Shown piece by piece: positions 1 to 11,362 of a DNA stretch of 64,000 nucleotides. Both the position numbers and the translations under genes were made by a program. The stretch covers positions 62,001-126,000 of the forward strand of contig CAUYUJ010021135.1 of assembly GCA_963575745.1 (NCBI GenBank), written 5' to 3'. This DNA is from Prorocentrum cordatum (Eukaryota; Sar; Dinophyceae; Prorocentrales; Prorocentraceae). Every line of letters starts with the position of its first letter. Position 1 is the first letter of the stretch. The notes beneath the pieces are model-generated. The model made no database searches, was not told where the DNA came from, and saw only the letters and a list, made by a program, of their open reading frames with translations.

Positions 1-1218
1 TCCATCGTTAGTCCGCAAACTTACGTGATCACGTACTCGTTGTCTCAAATGCCTGCGTCAAGCAGGACAATACCTTTATACTACAGTCAGTAGGCGATGC
101 CCGCGTTTAGCAGGACAGAACTATAATTCGAGCGTTCTTCGACTTGGTTATGCTTCACCGGATTTTGTTTTCGTTGGTTTCTGCGACAACCGCAGGTGCA
201 GTTTCTCCTCCCGATGCGCTCTGGATTGCGCGCCCGATAGAGGTAGACTCGAGCCCCCGGCTGTGCGCCAGCAGCACATAGCTTTGCTCCCTTTTTGCGC
301 TGGCGCGCCCGGAATCAAAGGCTTGACCTCTTGGCGGCGCGGCAAAAAATAATGCGTAAGAACCGTACCTGCTCGTCATTGACATGTGTTTATCTACCAG
401 GACAGGCCAGACTCCCAGCCCAGACTTCCTCGGGTCCAAACAAAGATTCTAAGTGGGTCTAGCGCAGGTGGTGGGTCTGCGGCGCGAGAAGCAATCGCTC
501 ATTCACTGTATATGAATTCGTGCCATAGTGCGCCACCGCTGCGGGGGGGCGGAGGCGAACTATCGCACGGGCGATGACTATTGCGTGTGACAAAAGCTAT
601 ATAATTGCATCCGCGCGCACTTGCATCACTCAGTTTGCAATTTCTAGAGACAAGCAAAATGGGGTTGGGGGGAGGGGGAGAGCCACCTGGGCGCGGCCCT
701 TCTCTATAGATATAAGGCCGGCGCCTTCTAAGAAGCTGCCTCCTTCTAAGAAGCGCCCTCCCCCCTCCCTCCACCGCCTCGTGCGCGCCGCCAAAAAAGT
801 GCATTCTGCATTGGTTTGCTACAGGGATGGTGGTGGTGGTGGGGGGGGGGGGGGCACGTGTCTCGGTTCGCCCCAGGGAAGGTTTGGGGGAGGGGGTTCC
901 TATTCACGAGGAAGGGCGATCACCCCTCCAGGGAGGGGGTCCCACTTGTCCATGTCAAGAAGGTGGCTATAACTCCTCAAGGGGGTTCGTTACCTCTCAA
1001 AGAGGCCCCGAAGGTGTGGGAAGGTTCTGAACGAGGAAGCGCGCTGGACCACTTCGGCAACCCTCAGGGGCCGGCTGGAACTTGGTGGCCGGGGCTCAGT
1101 GGTATGCTCCCGATGCGCCTGCTCAGCCGGCAGGCGCACCCCGAGGGCTCGGCCGTGCGGGGCCCGATTCGGCCTTGTGCCTTGCTGCCTCGGCCCCCGC
1201 AATGACCTCACACGGGCC
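1..1218. other. Unassigned GC-rich DNA
   Basis: No supportable gene. The only structure seen is two related units with the core AGCAGGACA (near 60 and 108, about 48 bp apart), a short G/GGT-rich tract at 827-855, and C/T-rich stretches. Open frames here are short and show no recognisable domain on either strand. Confidence 0.5.
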
Positions 1219-1226
1219 ACGTAGCC

Positions 1227-1388
1227 CTGAGTGGGGCCTGTCCCTCTGCAGGATGGATATCCAAGAGTTATCAAAACAATCATCCAGGGACGACTTTTCG
1301 ACTATGTTTGACTATTTGGGTTTTTTTTGGTAGCAACTTTTGGTTCTTCGTCCCAAATTCGCCTGCAGGGGGGACATGCCCGACCTAA
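1227..1388. mobile_element. MITE-like element, copy A
   Basis: A 162-bp non-coding element bounded by an 8-bp duplication ACGTAGCC (1219-1226 and 1389-1396). Its ends are imperfect terminal inverted repeats: the left arm reads GGGCCTGTCCCTCTGCAGG and the right arm CCTGCAGGGGGGACATGCCC. The interior is T-rich with ACTATGTTTGACTATT. Five relatives occur in this window (2215, 6131, 7955, 30823, 63561). It has no coding capacity, so it would need a transposase supplied elsewhere. The 8-bp duplication is a size seen in hAT-like transposons, but I cannot assign a superfamily. Confidence 0.8.
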
Positions 1389-1564
1389 ACGTAGCCGTTG
1401 TAGGGGAGGGAGAGAGGGTGTGAAGGGAAACAGGGTTAGGTCACCCACGGGGGCGCTAAGATGTTTGCGCTTCTCGCGTCGCGGTCTTGGGCCAGAGCGG
1501 CTGCCCTTCTCTTATAGACCAGGGGAGTCTTTATAGCACGTCGAAAATTGTTCTGGCCAACAAT

Positions 1565-2145
1565 CTTGCAACTCATGGCGAAATCTCCGGGCCAGCTTGA
1601 CAATCTCCAGCAAAATCTCGAGGGTCTCCGGAATGTGTAAGGATTGGTTCGAATTCGTTGGGATGTGGGATATCCCGGCGGAGATCTCTTTGGAAGTCTG
1701 TTCTGGGAGATTTCTTGGGAGATTTGTTGGGATGCTTCCGAGTTGCAAGATTTTCCTGGAGATTTCCGTAGAGTCTTCCGAAGAGCAAGGTTTTCTTGGG
1801 GGGCGAAGGCTCCAGGGTTTCTGATATGTATTAGCTTTGATTCGAACAAATTTGGATGTAGAACGTCTCAGTGCAAATCTCTTTGGAAAATTGTTCCGGG
1901 AGATTGTCCAGGAGACTTCCGAGGTGCACGATTTTCTTGGACATTTCCACGGGGACTTCCGAGGGGCAAGATTTTCCGGCACACTTCCACGGAAACATTT
2001 CCGAAAAGCAAGTTTTCCCGGGAGATGTCTTGGGAGCTTTCCGAGTGGCAAGATGTTCAGGGAGATTGTGCATCAGAGACTTCCGAGGCGCAAGATTTCC
2101 CAGGAGATTTTCCGGGGTTCTTCTGAGGAGCAAGTTTTGCCTAAC
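1565..2145. repeat. Degenerate ~40-bp tandem repeat
   Basis: About ten diverged units with the core TTCCGAGGGGCAAGATTTTC followed by a GGAGATTTCC-type spacer. Units start near 1733, 1776, 1916, 1956, 1997, 2038 and 2077, at 39-43 bp spacing. Overlapping open frames on both strands are by-products of the repeat. The unit length is close to four helical turns. Confidence 0.75.
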
Positions 2146-2214
2146 ATTTTATTGAGGTCTGTGGGGCGTCTAAGATTTGTTTTGGATTTTTTTGTTCAGA
2201 CGTGGTATTTCGGC

Positions 2215-2386
2215 TCAAATTGGGCATGTCCCTCTACAGGAGGAATATGAAAACATATTCAGAACATAGTTTTGGAAGGTTTTTTGTATATTAACAGAGA
2301 CTATGGTTTAACTATGCTTGAGCAATGCTTGACTATGCTTATTTGTTCGTCCAATATCCGCCTGTAAGGGGACATGTCCGACCGGA
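2215..2386. mobile_element. MITE-like element, copy B
   Basis: A relative of the element at 1227. The left end is GGGCATGTCCCTCTACAGG, the interior is T-rich with repeated ACTATG, and the right end is TTCGTCCAATATCCGCC followed by GGGGACATGTCCGACC. No convincing target duplication is left, so the outer limits are approximate. Confidence 0.65.
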
Positions 2387-2474
2387 GTCCAGGCATTCCC
2401 CCGACCTATGACCCTTCTCCAACGAGGGGCGGCGCGAGGGCGCCGAGATGCAGCGCGCACCGCGGAGCGCCATG

Positions 2475-2790
2475 TGCGCGAACTTACGTGGCTTGCGGGA
2501 GAGAGGAAGATGAACATACGAAGAGGGACAAAAACACGCAGACTCAAGTCATCGGCGATCCCCAGGACAATAGAGGAACATATGGAAAGGGGGGGGGGGA
2601 ACGCGAAAGTCCAGAAGCCATGGAAACATGTTGGGGATCTGGGGAGTTGTGCGTATTTCTTTGTGTGTCCCTGGGCCCCTTCAACACACGAAGAGGGAAG
2701 AACGGCCATGGAATGGAGAGCGACCATGGCGATGTGACGGCGCGAACTCACGTGACTTGGGGGAGAGAGAAAGATACATACGAAGAGTCA
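2475..2790. repeat. Dispersed repeat R1, copy 1, with 50-bp flanking direct repeats
   Basis: A core around 2520-2690 containing CACGCAGACTCAAG and ending in TGTGTGTCCCTGGGCCCC. It is related to 3836-3990, 4362-4540 and 58064-58228. The core lies between two ~50-bp direct repeats (2475-2526 and 2741-2790) sharing GCGCGAACT, ACGTG and GGGAGAGAG. A partial further copy of the 3' flank, containing CCATGGAATGG and GGCGATGTGACGGC, lies near 3045-3085. No coding capacity seen. Confidence 0.55.
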
Positions 2791-3497
2791 TGGCGCCAAC
2801 ATCGCAGAGCGGATTTCGTTCGGAAAACGATAGGATGGGCCCCGAGTGTCCTGGATAATTTCGTGCCAGAATTCGCGGTGAATCTAGTGCTGAGTTGGTT
2901 GGGCCAGGAATGAAGGCCTAAATTAAGCCAAGCGAAAAATTAATGTCTTTCGCTCGCCGCTTCGGGCAAAAATCCACGCAGAAATCCAAGCAGAACTCCG
3001 CTGCAGCATGTCTGCAAGGCCGGTGCAATGAGAAGAGGGAAGACCAGCCATGGAATGGGGAGTGACCGTGGCGATGTGACGGCAAAGGACAGGCGCAGAC
3101 ATTGTGGCGTTCGAGTGAAATCTTGCCGGCGCCAGGATGCTCTCTCCAGGGTCGCCGATTCAGGCCTCCCCGTTGCACGGGGGGCTGTTCGCACTGATCT
3201 ACCGGGTGCGCGGCAGTGAGGCAATGCTAGTCAAGAGCAACCGCCGCGTGATTCAGAGAAGGAGGAGATATTGATACCACTGCTCGTCCTGGAGAGCCCT
3301 CGTCGCCACGGCTAGATTGTCCTAGAAATTCTGGTCAGGACGCGCCACAGGAGAGGTCCATGGAGAAGCTGTATCTGAGTACCCGTCCTGTCCTCCCCAA
3401 AGATGTGCGGATTGGGTGGTGCACACGGCGGCTTCGTAGCTGGAGCTCGCGCAACGATGTTAGCATCAACTTGCAAGACATTGTTCAGGCCGTCTAT

Positions 3498-3699
3498 TAG
3501 GGAAACGAAGAATGGCATAAACATTAAGATTCTGAGGTCCGCGCGAATTTCTCGGATCGGCGCTGCCCCCCCCCCCCGGCGGTGCTTCCGGCGCCGCCCC
3601 TGGCGCGCTCCGCGAGCCAGGGAGGGAGTTCCAGCGTGGATCCGAGAAATCCGCGCGCACCTTCGAGTTGTTATGTTTATGCCATGTTTCGTTCCCCTA
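3498..3699. mobile_element. Foldback element FB, copy 1
   Basis: A ~200-bp inverted-repeat element. The left arm starts TAGGGAAACGAAGAATGGC and continues through GGTCCGCGCGAATTTCTCGG. The right arm mirrors it: CCGAGAAATCCGCGCGCACC, then GCCATGTTTCGTTCCCCTA. The loop is GC-rich (GGCGCCGCCCCTGGCGCGC). The inner part recurs at 9199-9356 and 57808-57995, so this is a dispersed foldback family. No coding sequence. Confidence 0.75.
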
Positions 3700-3835
3700 T
3701 TTAGCCCTATCACAACACAGCGCCGGCCGTCCATCGTTGCTTTGTCATTGCCTCTGGTCGTGCACATCGCACCGTCGCCTGCCTATGTTGTGTGCTCATT
3801 CGCGTCGGCGCCTTTCTCAAGCAATAGTCAGGAGG

Positions 3836-3990
3836 GAAAACGACACACAGACGCAATGCATCGTTGATCCCCCAGAAAATATGGGAGACTAGGGGAAGTG
3901 GGGCGGAAGACAAAGACCCAGAAGATATGGGAAAATATGGGGAGTCCTGATATCTGTGTCTCTTTCTCTGTGTGTGTCCCAGGGCCCCTG
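3836..3990. repeat. Dispersed repeat R1, copy 2
   Basis: Begins GTCAGGAGGGAAAACGACAC and includes GGGAAAATATGGGGA near 3929. It ends TGTGTGTCCCAGGGCCCC. It is very similar to 58064-58228 and more distantly related to 2520-2690 and 4362-4540. Non-coding. Confidence 0.65.
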
Positions 3991-4361
3991 CAGATGTCGG
4001 GTGGTCGGCTCTGGGTCGCTCCCCTGGGTGTTGCTGTGCCCCTCCCCGCCGCTGCCTCGTCTTCCTCGTCGCCGTCTTGCTCGTCGTCCCGCCCGCTGCT
4101 GATCATGCTCGCGTATAGCCAGGGCCCCAGGTACGGGGACCCGGTTAGTAGTGGGCCCCTGGAGCCCCCAACTTGGCCAGAATCACTAAACCAGGTCTGC
4201 CGCAGCTGCTGCTTTTTCGGGTGACGGCGGTTCCGGTGAGTGGCAGGGGGAGGGGGGGGGGCGCGCCCCCCAGTACACATCGCTAAACCAGGTCCCACCA
4301 GTTCCGCCAACGCCCGACATGCTCCTCCTCTCCCCCGCCCATCCATCCTGCATCATCCCTC

Positions 4362-4540
4362 TGTCAGGAGGGAAAGACACAGGCACAGATCATGGCTCCC
4401 AGGGGAACATCTGGAGACAAATTTGGAGTGGAGGGGAAGACGAACATCCAGAGAAGATTTCAAACTATGGACACTCCTTTGGGTCTGTGTCCGGTTATAT
4501 ATGTGTGTGTGGGTGTGTGTGTGTCCCTTGGCCCCTTCAC
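4362..4540. repeat. Dispersed repeat R1, copy 3
   Basis: Begins CTGTCAGGAGGGAAAGACAC and ends with a TG-rich run and GTGTCCCTTGGCCCC, the same borders as the other R1 copies. The interior is diverged. Confidence 0.55.
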
Positions 4541-5194
4541 TCTTACGCTCTCCACCTTCATTCCTCCGCAACCCTTCCATGTATACATATGCTCGCGCCC
4601 GCTCCTCGCTACTAGGCTTACCTCCCGCTGTTCTTTTCACGACGCGGGGCGAGGATGAAACCTCTGGTCAAATTCGACAGGGGAGATGGGACATCCGGTG
4701 CATATTTGGTCGAACACCGACCTGGTCTGCCGTACGCCCGTTTCATGCTATTTGAACCCCACGCTTGATGCCGCTCAGTCGGGCGCAAGCTGGCCTCATC
4801 CGGTTCACAGACATTTTCAGGTGGGTCCGTCGCCGTCGATAATTCTTACGAGCACCTCCCGCTCAAAATCGGCCCTCGATGCCCGGACCTGGCCGTGGAG
4901 ACGAGAAGCCTCGAGAGAACTGACCAGCAAAAGGGCGGCAGCAGCACGCAAGGAGCGGCCGCCGTTGTCTCGACTGCTGTGCTCGAAGGATTGCAATCCT
5001 TCGTTTTTTTGCAATCCTTCGGGTTTTTTTTTTGCAATCCTTCGTCTCGGGGTCCCCGCCGTGCTCCGCGTCCGCCCTCTCCACCCCTCTCGCAGCCTGC
5101 TCCCTGCAGATCTGTCCCGTGTGCGGCACGGTCCACGGCGCCATCCCGGGGGGCCGCGGCCTCCCCCTCCCCCCGAGCGCCGGAAGAGACCAGC
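4541..5194. other. Unassigned region
   Basis: No supportable gene. Near 4988-5045 the phrase TTGCAATCCTTCG is repeated three times with T-runs between. The rest is unremarkable GC-rich DNA. Confidence 0.4.
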
Positions 5195-5727
5195 CCTCCT
5201 CCTCCTCCTCCTCCTCCCCTCCTCCTCCTCCCTCCTCCTCCTCCTCCTCCTCCTCCTCCTCCTCCTCCTCCTCCTCCCCCTCCCCCTCCCCCTCCCCCTC
5301 CTCCTCGTTCTCCTCCTCCTCCTCCTCCTCCTCCTCCGATGGCGCCGACAGTCGCGGTGTGCGCTGCTCGCGAGAGGTCGCGCGTCGGCGCCTTCGTCTC
5401 CACGACTGTGGCGTGCCGCGCCGGCGGCCCGCGCAGAGCGGCGGCGGGAGGCCGCCGTGCCGTCTCGCGCAGGCCCCGTGGCCTTTCGACGCCCACCCCT
5501 CCTCCTCCTCCCCTCCTCCTCCTCCTCCTCCTCCTCCTCCTCCTCCTCTCCTCCTCCTCCGCCTCCTCCTCCTCCTCCTCCTCCTCCTCCTCTCCTCCTC
5601 CTCCTCCTCCCCCCCCCCTCCTCCTCTCCTCCTCCTCCTCCTCCTCTCCCCTCCTCCTCCTCCTCCTCCTCCTCCTCCCCCTCCCCCCTCCTCCTCGTTC
5701 TCCTCCTCCTCCTCCTCCTCCTCCTCC
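5195..5727. repeat. (TCC)n microsatellite blocks
   Basis: Two long TCC/CCCCTC tracts (about 5195-5337 and 5497-5727) joined by a GC-rich spacer. The phrase CTCCGATGGCGCCGACA follows each tract (5335 and 5724), and TTTCGACGCCCACC occurs at about 5482 and 5760, so the block arose by duplication. Long open frames here encode only homopolymer-like serine, proline, leucine, glutamate or arginine and are not genes. Confidence 0.9.
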
Positions 5728-5793
5728 GATGGCGCCGACATTCGCGCAGGACCCGTGCCCTTTCGACGCCCACCTGGCCGTGGCTCGTCAGAG

Positions 5794-6135
5794 CCCCAGA
5801 ATCATCAGGGGTAACTCGGGTCAGGGATAACTCGGGTTCGTGTTTCGGGAATCCAAACCCGAGTTACCCCGGACCCGAGTTACCCCGGATGACTCGGGCG
5901 TCCAGGGCCCCAGAATCATCAGGGGTAACTTGGGTCAGGGCTAACTCGGGTTCGTGTTTCGGGAGTCCAAACCCGAGTTACCCCGGACCCGAGTTACCCC
6001 GGATAACTCGGGCGTCCAGGGCCCCAGAATCATCAGGGGTAACTCGGGTCAGGGCTAACTCGGGTTCGTTTTTCGGGGACCCAAACCCGAGTTATCCCGG
6101 ACCCGAGTTACCCCGGATAACTCGGGCGCCCAAGT
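5794..6135. repeat. 114-bp tandem repeat, three copies
   Basis: Three nearly identical units start at 5794, 5908 and 6022, each beginning CCCCAGAATCATCAGGGG. Every unit contains GGGTAACTCGGG and its reverse complement CCCGAGTTACCC more than once, so each can fold back on itself. A MITE copy abuts the 3' end. Confidence 0.92.
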
Positions 6136-6262
6136 CCCTCTGCAGGAGGAGCATCCCCAACTAGCAAAGAAGTAGTAGGGAGGGGACGAGTTGTTGATTG
6201 ATTCCTGGCCACTTGTTCCCGTTTATGTTTCGTCCAGAATCCGCCTGCAGAGAGCCGTGGCT
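6131..6262. mobile_element. MITE-like element, copy C (diverged)
   Basis: The left part GTCCCTCTGCAGGAGGAGCA and the right part TTTCGTCCAGAATCCGCCTG match the MITE family at 1227. The right terminal repeat is degenerate after CTGCAGAG. No target duplication recognised, so the borders are approximate. Confidence 0.55.
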
Positions 6263-6423
6263 GGGCCCAGACGCCTGTCGGCACCGGCGGCCGCTCGGCC
6301 GCTCCGCCCGCCCGCCCCTCCCGCCTCTGCGTCCCGTCGCCCGGCCAGTGTGGAGCGCAAGCATGCCGCCCAGGGAAGGTGGGCCCGGCCTTCCACGGGG
6401 CCTCTCGTCGGCGGAGCACGACG

Positions 6424-6425
6424 TC

Positions 6426-6509
<84 letters not shown>

Positions 6510-6561
6510 TGGAGGATGTGGAGGAGGAGGAGGATGATGTTGACGATGGAGATGATGTTGC

Positions 6562-6620
<59 letters not shown>

Positions 6621-6714
6621 TGTAGGAGGAGGAGGAGGAGGAGGAGGATGACGATGACGATGCTGATTATGATGATGCTGATGCTGATGCTGATGATGTT
6701 TTATGATGATGATG

Positions 6715-6746
<32 letters not shown>

Positions 6747-6826
6747 GATGATGCTGGTGATGATGATGATGATGCTGCTGATACTGATGATGATGATGAT
6801 GCTGATGATGATGATGATGATGATGC

Positions 6827-6901
<75 letters not shown>

Positions 6902-6933
6902 GGTGGTGGTGGTGGTGGTGGTCGTGGTGGTGG

Positions 6934-6968
<35 letters not shown>

Positions 6969-7022
6969 CTGATGCTGATGGTGATGCTGATGGTGATGCT
7001 GATGCTGATGCTGATGATGCGT
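6424..7022. repeat. (GAT/ATG)n compound microsatellite
   Basis: Almost uninterrupted GAT/ATG repeats with inserted GCT, GGT and GGA blocks. The repeat is open in several frames (poly-Asp, poly-Met, poly-His, poly-Ile, poly-Ser), which gives long spurious reading frames. Confidence 0.95.
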
Positions 7023-7946
7023 TTCCAAGGTGTCTCAGATCCCCCGATTCCCGTCGGTTCCTTTCGGGCTCCAGGCACGAGGGCAGCCAGATGCTCTGGA
7101 ACGAGGGCGAGTCGCGGCAGTGCCGGGGACGCACTTGGGGAGAGGGGGCGTCACGTTCTGGGAGTGGCATAACGCGCCTTATGGCCCAAAGGGTATTGTA
7201 ACAGAAACATCCTCCAGGGCGTCGCGGTGGGAGGGGCATCGCCCACATGCTCATTACGGCGGCGGAGGGGGGGAGGGGCAGACCGGGCATGGGCAGGAGC
7301 AGCGGCAGCATCCTCACGCTGGGCAGTCTGCTTGCCATCCTGCCGCGGCGGCCCAATCGGCCAAGAGCTCCCTGCTCGTCGTATCCTGCCGCCGAGATAC
7401 CCTAGAATTCGTGGAACGTGTCTCGCTTGCCATCCTGTCGCTGCGGCGACATCGCCCAGGGCTGGCAGCAGGAAGCGCACCATCACCACCACCACCACCA
7501 CCTGGGGGGATGAAGGATGAGCCGGCGTGCGGGATGCGGGTGTGCACCAGGTCCCGCGAGAGCGCCCGAAACGATGCACGTCGTCACCAGCCCCGACCAC
7601 CCTCTTCACCAATCCTCCAGGGTGAGGAGGAGGAGGAGGAGCAGGAGCAGGAGCAGGAGCAGGAGGAGGAGGAGGGTGCGCTTGTTTTTTGTTGAAGCTC
7701 CCTGCGCCCGACCCCCGCCCCGATTCCTGGGCCGAGCCTGCCCTGGCGTCGCCCTCGTGCTCTCCCGGGCGCAGCCCCGCGCCGCCGCTCGAGCGCCGCC
7801 GAGCCAGATGGCGCCCAAGGAGCGGCGCGGGGCCCGGGCGCGGGGAGCGGCTGGGCGGCCGCGGCAGACTCGCGACGGGCAGACTGCATCGGCGGCAAAG
7901 CATGGGAGCCTTGAGCGTCCGCTGGCCATCGCGCTTTGTCACTCCT
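7023..7946. other. Unassigned region
   Basis: GC-rich DNA with a short CAC run (7480-7501) and a GGAGGAGCAGGAGCAGG tract (7624-7675). No domain recognised in any frame. Confidence 0.4.
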
Positions 7947-7954
7947 CGGCTGAA

Positions 7955-8104
7955 GTCGGGCCCGAGCACCTCCAGGAGGAGCATTCAAACATAGTATAAC
8001 AGAGTCTGGGGACGATTTCTTTGGATATGTTTGGATTTCTGTTGAATCGTTTTTGGATATCTTTATTGTTCGTCCAAGATTATCGGCCTGTAGAGGGACA
8101 GGCC
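7955..8104. mobile_element. MITE-like element, copy D
   Basis: A 150-bp family member bounded by an 8-bp duplication CGGCTGAA (7947-7954 and 8105-8112). The left end GTCGGGCCCGAGCACCTCCA is diverged. The interior has GGAGGAGCATTCAAACATAG and the right end TTGTTCGTCCAAGATTATCG followed by GGGACAGGCC. Confidence 0.72.
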
Positions 8105-8315
8105 CGGCTGAATCCTGGGCGATATACGTATTGCGGGCGGTATCACGGGAGAGGGGTGGGGAGATCGGGCGCGGTCCGGTAACGTCACGTTTCGCTCCGG
8201 AGCCGCCTGGTGATGTCTAGGTATAAGCAAAGACAGCCCGGATGTCAGCACGCATCGTACGGCCGGGGCCGGTACCGGCCGCTATCGTGAACAGTAAGAA
8301 ACGCTCTCTTGGCGA

Positions 8316-8490
8316 AAAACATATCCGTATTCGCAGCCTCGCGGGCCGCGCCCCTGGGTCGCGGCCCCGCGGGTACAGGGCGCTCTATATCAGCGGAGTC
8401 CCCGCGCTGAACGTATCTGTGCGACCGCGTATCCGCGGGATCGCGCCCGAGAATCCAGACCGCGAGGTCGCGGATACGGATTTGTGCGCC
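8316..8490. repeat. Foldback structure, ~26-bp arms
   Basis: The left arm at 8320-8345 (CATATCCGTATTCGCAGCCT and on) is complementary, with a few mismatches, to the right arm at 8461-8487 (CGCGAGGTCGCGGATACGGA and on). The loop is GC-rich. No relative seen in the window and no coding sequence. Confidence 0.55.
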
Positions 8491-9198
8491 GCTCGTGAGT
8501 ACAGTGGGCAAGCGTGCGATAGCGTCTGGTGCTTGATGATAGCGTTCAGATATAGCTTTGATCCGCGTGGATTCGGCGTCGATTCGCGTCGGCCAGCGTC
8601 GACTCACAAGAGCTCGCGGAATGGCATGCGAGGCCCCCGTGGGTTGCGCAGAGGTCTGCCCGATGCTGCCGCTGCTCCTGCCCCGGGCCCTGTCTGTACC
8701 TCCCCCTCCGCAGCCGCGGTGGGCGTGTGAGCGTTGCCCCTCGCACCGCGACTCCCTGGATGATGCTTCTGGACAGAACCCCCAACAGTGACACGTCGAT
8801 TTGTGAAATATCCGTTTTCGGTTCTCGAGATGGCGCCGTGGCCGTTATTTTCCAGGCTTGCGCCCGCCAGGTTTGGGCCTCAGGTCGTTTTCACTAAGCC
8901 ACGTTTTACTATAGGGGGGTCTGTCCGTCCCCGATTCTGTTACCCTACGGTTCATACCGCGCGCTATGCCCCCCCCAACGACGTAACGACCCCCTCTGTT
9001 CCCAAGTGCGCTCCCAGCAGTGCCACAGCGCGTCCGCCACCGCAGTCTTGCTGGTGCCGGACCCACGCGACAGGGGGTTGAGCCTTTATGCTCTGTCTCT
9101 CCCCCGCCGCTCCCCCCGCCCAGATATAAAGGCCATGATCGCCGAGAATAGACGCCCCCGCGCCCGAGATCGAAGAGCACAAGCTACAGAAGCATAAC
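8491..9198. other. Unassigned region
   Basis: No supportable gene. A ~45-bp stretch at 8860-8905 (CGCCCGCCAGGTTTGGGC, then CAGGTCGTTTTC) is related to 30786-30820, just before MITE copy E, so it is a small dispersed repeat. Confidence 0.4.
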
Positions 9199-9356
9199 TT
9201 TTCGGAGGTCCGCGCGGATTTCTTGCATCGGCGTGGGGTCCACCTGGAGAAACCTCCAGCGCCGCCCCTGGCGTCTGGCGCCGCCCCTGGCGCGCAAAGC
9301 GCGCCAGGAGGGGGGGATTCAGCGCCGATCCAAGAAGTCTGCGCGGACCTCTGAGA
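9199..9356. mobile_element. Foldback element FB, copy 2
   Basis: The left arm GGAGGTCCGCGCGGATTTCT is answered by the right arm AGAAGTCTGCGCGGACCTCT. The loop contains GCGCCGCCCCTGGCGCG. It is related to 3498-3699 and 57808-57995 but keeps only the inner part of the arms. Confidence 0.65.
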
Positions 9357-9480
9357 GACTATGTGTGTATGCCGTTTTTGGCTCCTGTATCCGCGCCCCC
9401 CTTGAAGCCGCCCGCTCCTCGTTCACGGCCTGCCTGTCCACATGTTGAGCGCGGCGCGCTCCTGCGTGGGCATTCCACTC

Positions 9481-9980
9481 CCGCCTCCTCCTCCTCCTCC
9501 TTCTCCTCCTTCTCCTCCTCCTCCTCCTCCTTCTCCTCCTCCTCCTCCTCCTCCTCCTCCTCCTCCTCCTCCTCCTCCTCCCCCGTCTCCACCGCCCCCT
9601 GGCGGCCCTCTGCCGCTTCCCCCCTTGCTGCGCAGTGTCGCATCCCGTGGCGCTGCTGCCCGGCCTCGAGTCCAGCCTCGAGTCCTCGAGCCCAGCCTGG
9701 AGTCCTCGAGTCCTCGAGTCCGGCCCCTGGAGTCCTCGAGTCCTCGAGTCCTTCCTCCTCGCCCCGGCCCTCGCTCCTCGCCACAGAAGTGCCGCGTGCT
9801 GCTCCTCGGAAGTGGCCACGCGCACGGCCGAGGCGGCATCCAGCTGGAGGTGGCAAGAGTGCGGGGCGGTGGCGGCGCGAGGTCAGAGGGAGGTCGAGGG
9901 GCCAGGAGAAGGAGGAGGAGGAGGAGCAGGAGCAGGAGGAGGAGGAGGAGGAGGAGGAGGAGGAGGAGGAGGAGGAGGAG
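9481..9980. repeat. (TCC)n, CTCGAGTCC and (GGA)n repeats
   Basis: A TCC tract (9481-9590), then a CTCGAGTCC/CTGGAGTCC 9-bp repeat (about 9664-9755, with runs of adjacent XhoI-type CTCGAG sites), then a GGA/GCA tract (9908-9980). Long acidic, basic or serine-rich reading frames here are repeat artefacts. Confidence 0.88.
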
Positions 9981-11362
9981 GTTGGTCGATACACGAGCTG
10001 TCCTTTCCCTTGCCGCTCCGCCATGCGCGTGTCTCCCCACGCGCGCACGTTCTAAGCTGCTCGGGAAGGAAACGAGGGCGTGGGACGAGGAGGGGCGTCT
10101 TGTGCTCCTCCAGAGAGGCCTCGTGCTGCCCCGTGCCGGGCGCGGCTCCGCCGAGAGCGACGAGTTCGAGGACCACCGTTGGGCCAACAGGCGCCCATGC
10201 GGCCCCGGTCCCGTGCCGCGGCGCGCCCGAGGGCTCTTGCCTGGTGCGGGGCCTTTCCCTCCTCTCCCCCTAGTCAGCCTCCTTCCTATTCCTGTTCTTC
10301 CGACTCCCCTCCTGTTCGTGCTTCTCCCGAGGCCGCCGCCATGGGGTGCTTCTGACCAGTCCGGATAGCCGCCCCCGCCGCTCCGGATTGTCAGCTTCCA
10401 AGGCCCCCCTCTGGCCTCCAATGCGGCCTGGGGGGCCAGCTGACATTTGCCGTTTCCTTGGGCCGAGTTCCGTGGCCTCTATTGTGGGGGGTCGCTTGGC
10501 CGGCGAAAACATTTGTTCATCAGCGCCGGAAATTGGTTTTTCAATCTTCAACCACCGTTCGTTGGTTCGATGCGGCTGATGTTGACAATGCCACCGCCGA
10601 ATTCGACAATGCAGAACATAGGATTTCGCTCGCGAGCGGTGATAGCAGCCCCATGCCACTTCGTGGTCCACTGAAGGAGCCTTCGCCAAAACGAGAATTT
10701 CCAATTTCAGCGTGTCACATCCATGGCATTGGGGGGCGGCACCGACGCCAAATATTGGTTTGCGGTTGTAGAGAGCGTGGCGGCATTTCTTCCAAAGCTC
10801 AACACTGAACAGTGGCGTCGGCGCCATGTTTTATAGGACGCCGTCAAGATACGGGCGTTGCCGGGTGTTCGCGCACCGGGTGTTGTCTCTTCGTTGCGGG
10901 CCCAGACCGATCACGCTCGACACATGCAGCAAACGGATGGGATTTAGGGCTCAAGTCCCGTTTTTCGTGATGGCGCATGCTTTCCGCAACGTCCGATACC
11001 ACGGGTTAATGAGTTATTCAATTTTCTTCAGTCCAGCTGCGCCTCCCTCCATGCTTCCGCCCCCCCCCCCCATCGAGGCCTCCAAACCGTGACGTGATGG
11101 GCACAAGCGGGCTTCAAACAAGAACGCGCCCGACTCCCACGTCGGTTTCGATGTGTCTCGTGCTCGGGAGGACGAAAGCTGAACAAAAACAATATTGTAG
11201 GCGGCGTGCGAGATTTCAGGACTACGAGTCCGGCGCGGGCTCATTCCTGGCAGGAGCATTACCTTCGTTCCTCCCTCCTCCCTCTCCTCCTCTTCCGTCC
11301 GCTTACCACTTCTTCGTTTCGTCCTCCTCCGACTCTTATTGGAGAAGGTGAGGGGGGCAGAC
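9981..11362. other. Unassigned region
   Basis: GC-rich, non-repetitive DNA with several open frames of 75-185 codons on both strands. None shows a motif I recognise, and none has the compositional bias of a gene. Short C-runs occur at 11059-11070. Confidence 0.4.

Noticed and set aside
1640-1660. GGTTCGAATTC, resembling a tRNA B box
   Set aside because: No A box, acceptor stem or anticodon arm fits around it. It belongs to the ~40-bp repeat region.
4686-6164. 492-codon open frame and overlapping frames on both strands
   Set aside because: Made almost wholly of TCC repeat (Leu/Ser/Pro or Arg/Glu/Gly runs) joined to the 114-bp tandem repeat. Open in several frames at once, with no domain.
6108-7172. 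Long poly-His/poly-Ile and poly-Met/poly-Asp frames
   Set aside because: Direct translation of the GAT/ATG microsatellite in different frames.
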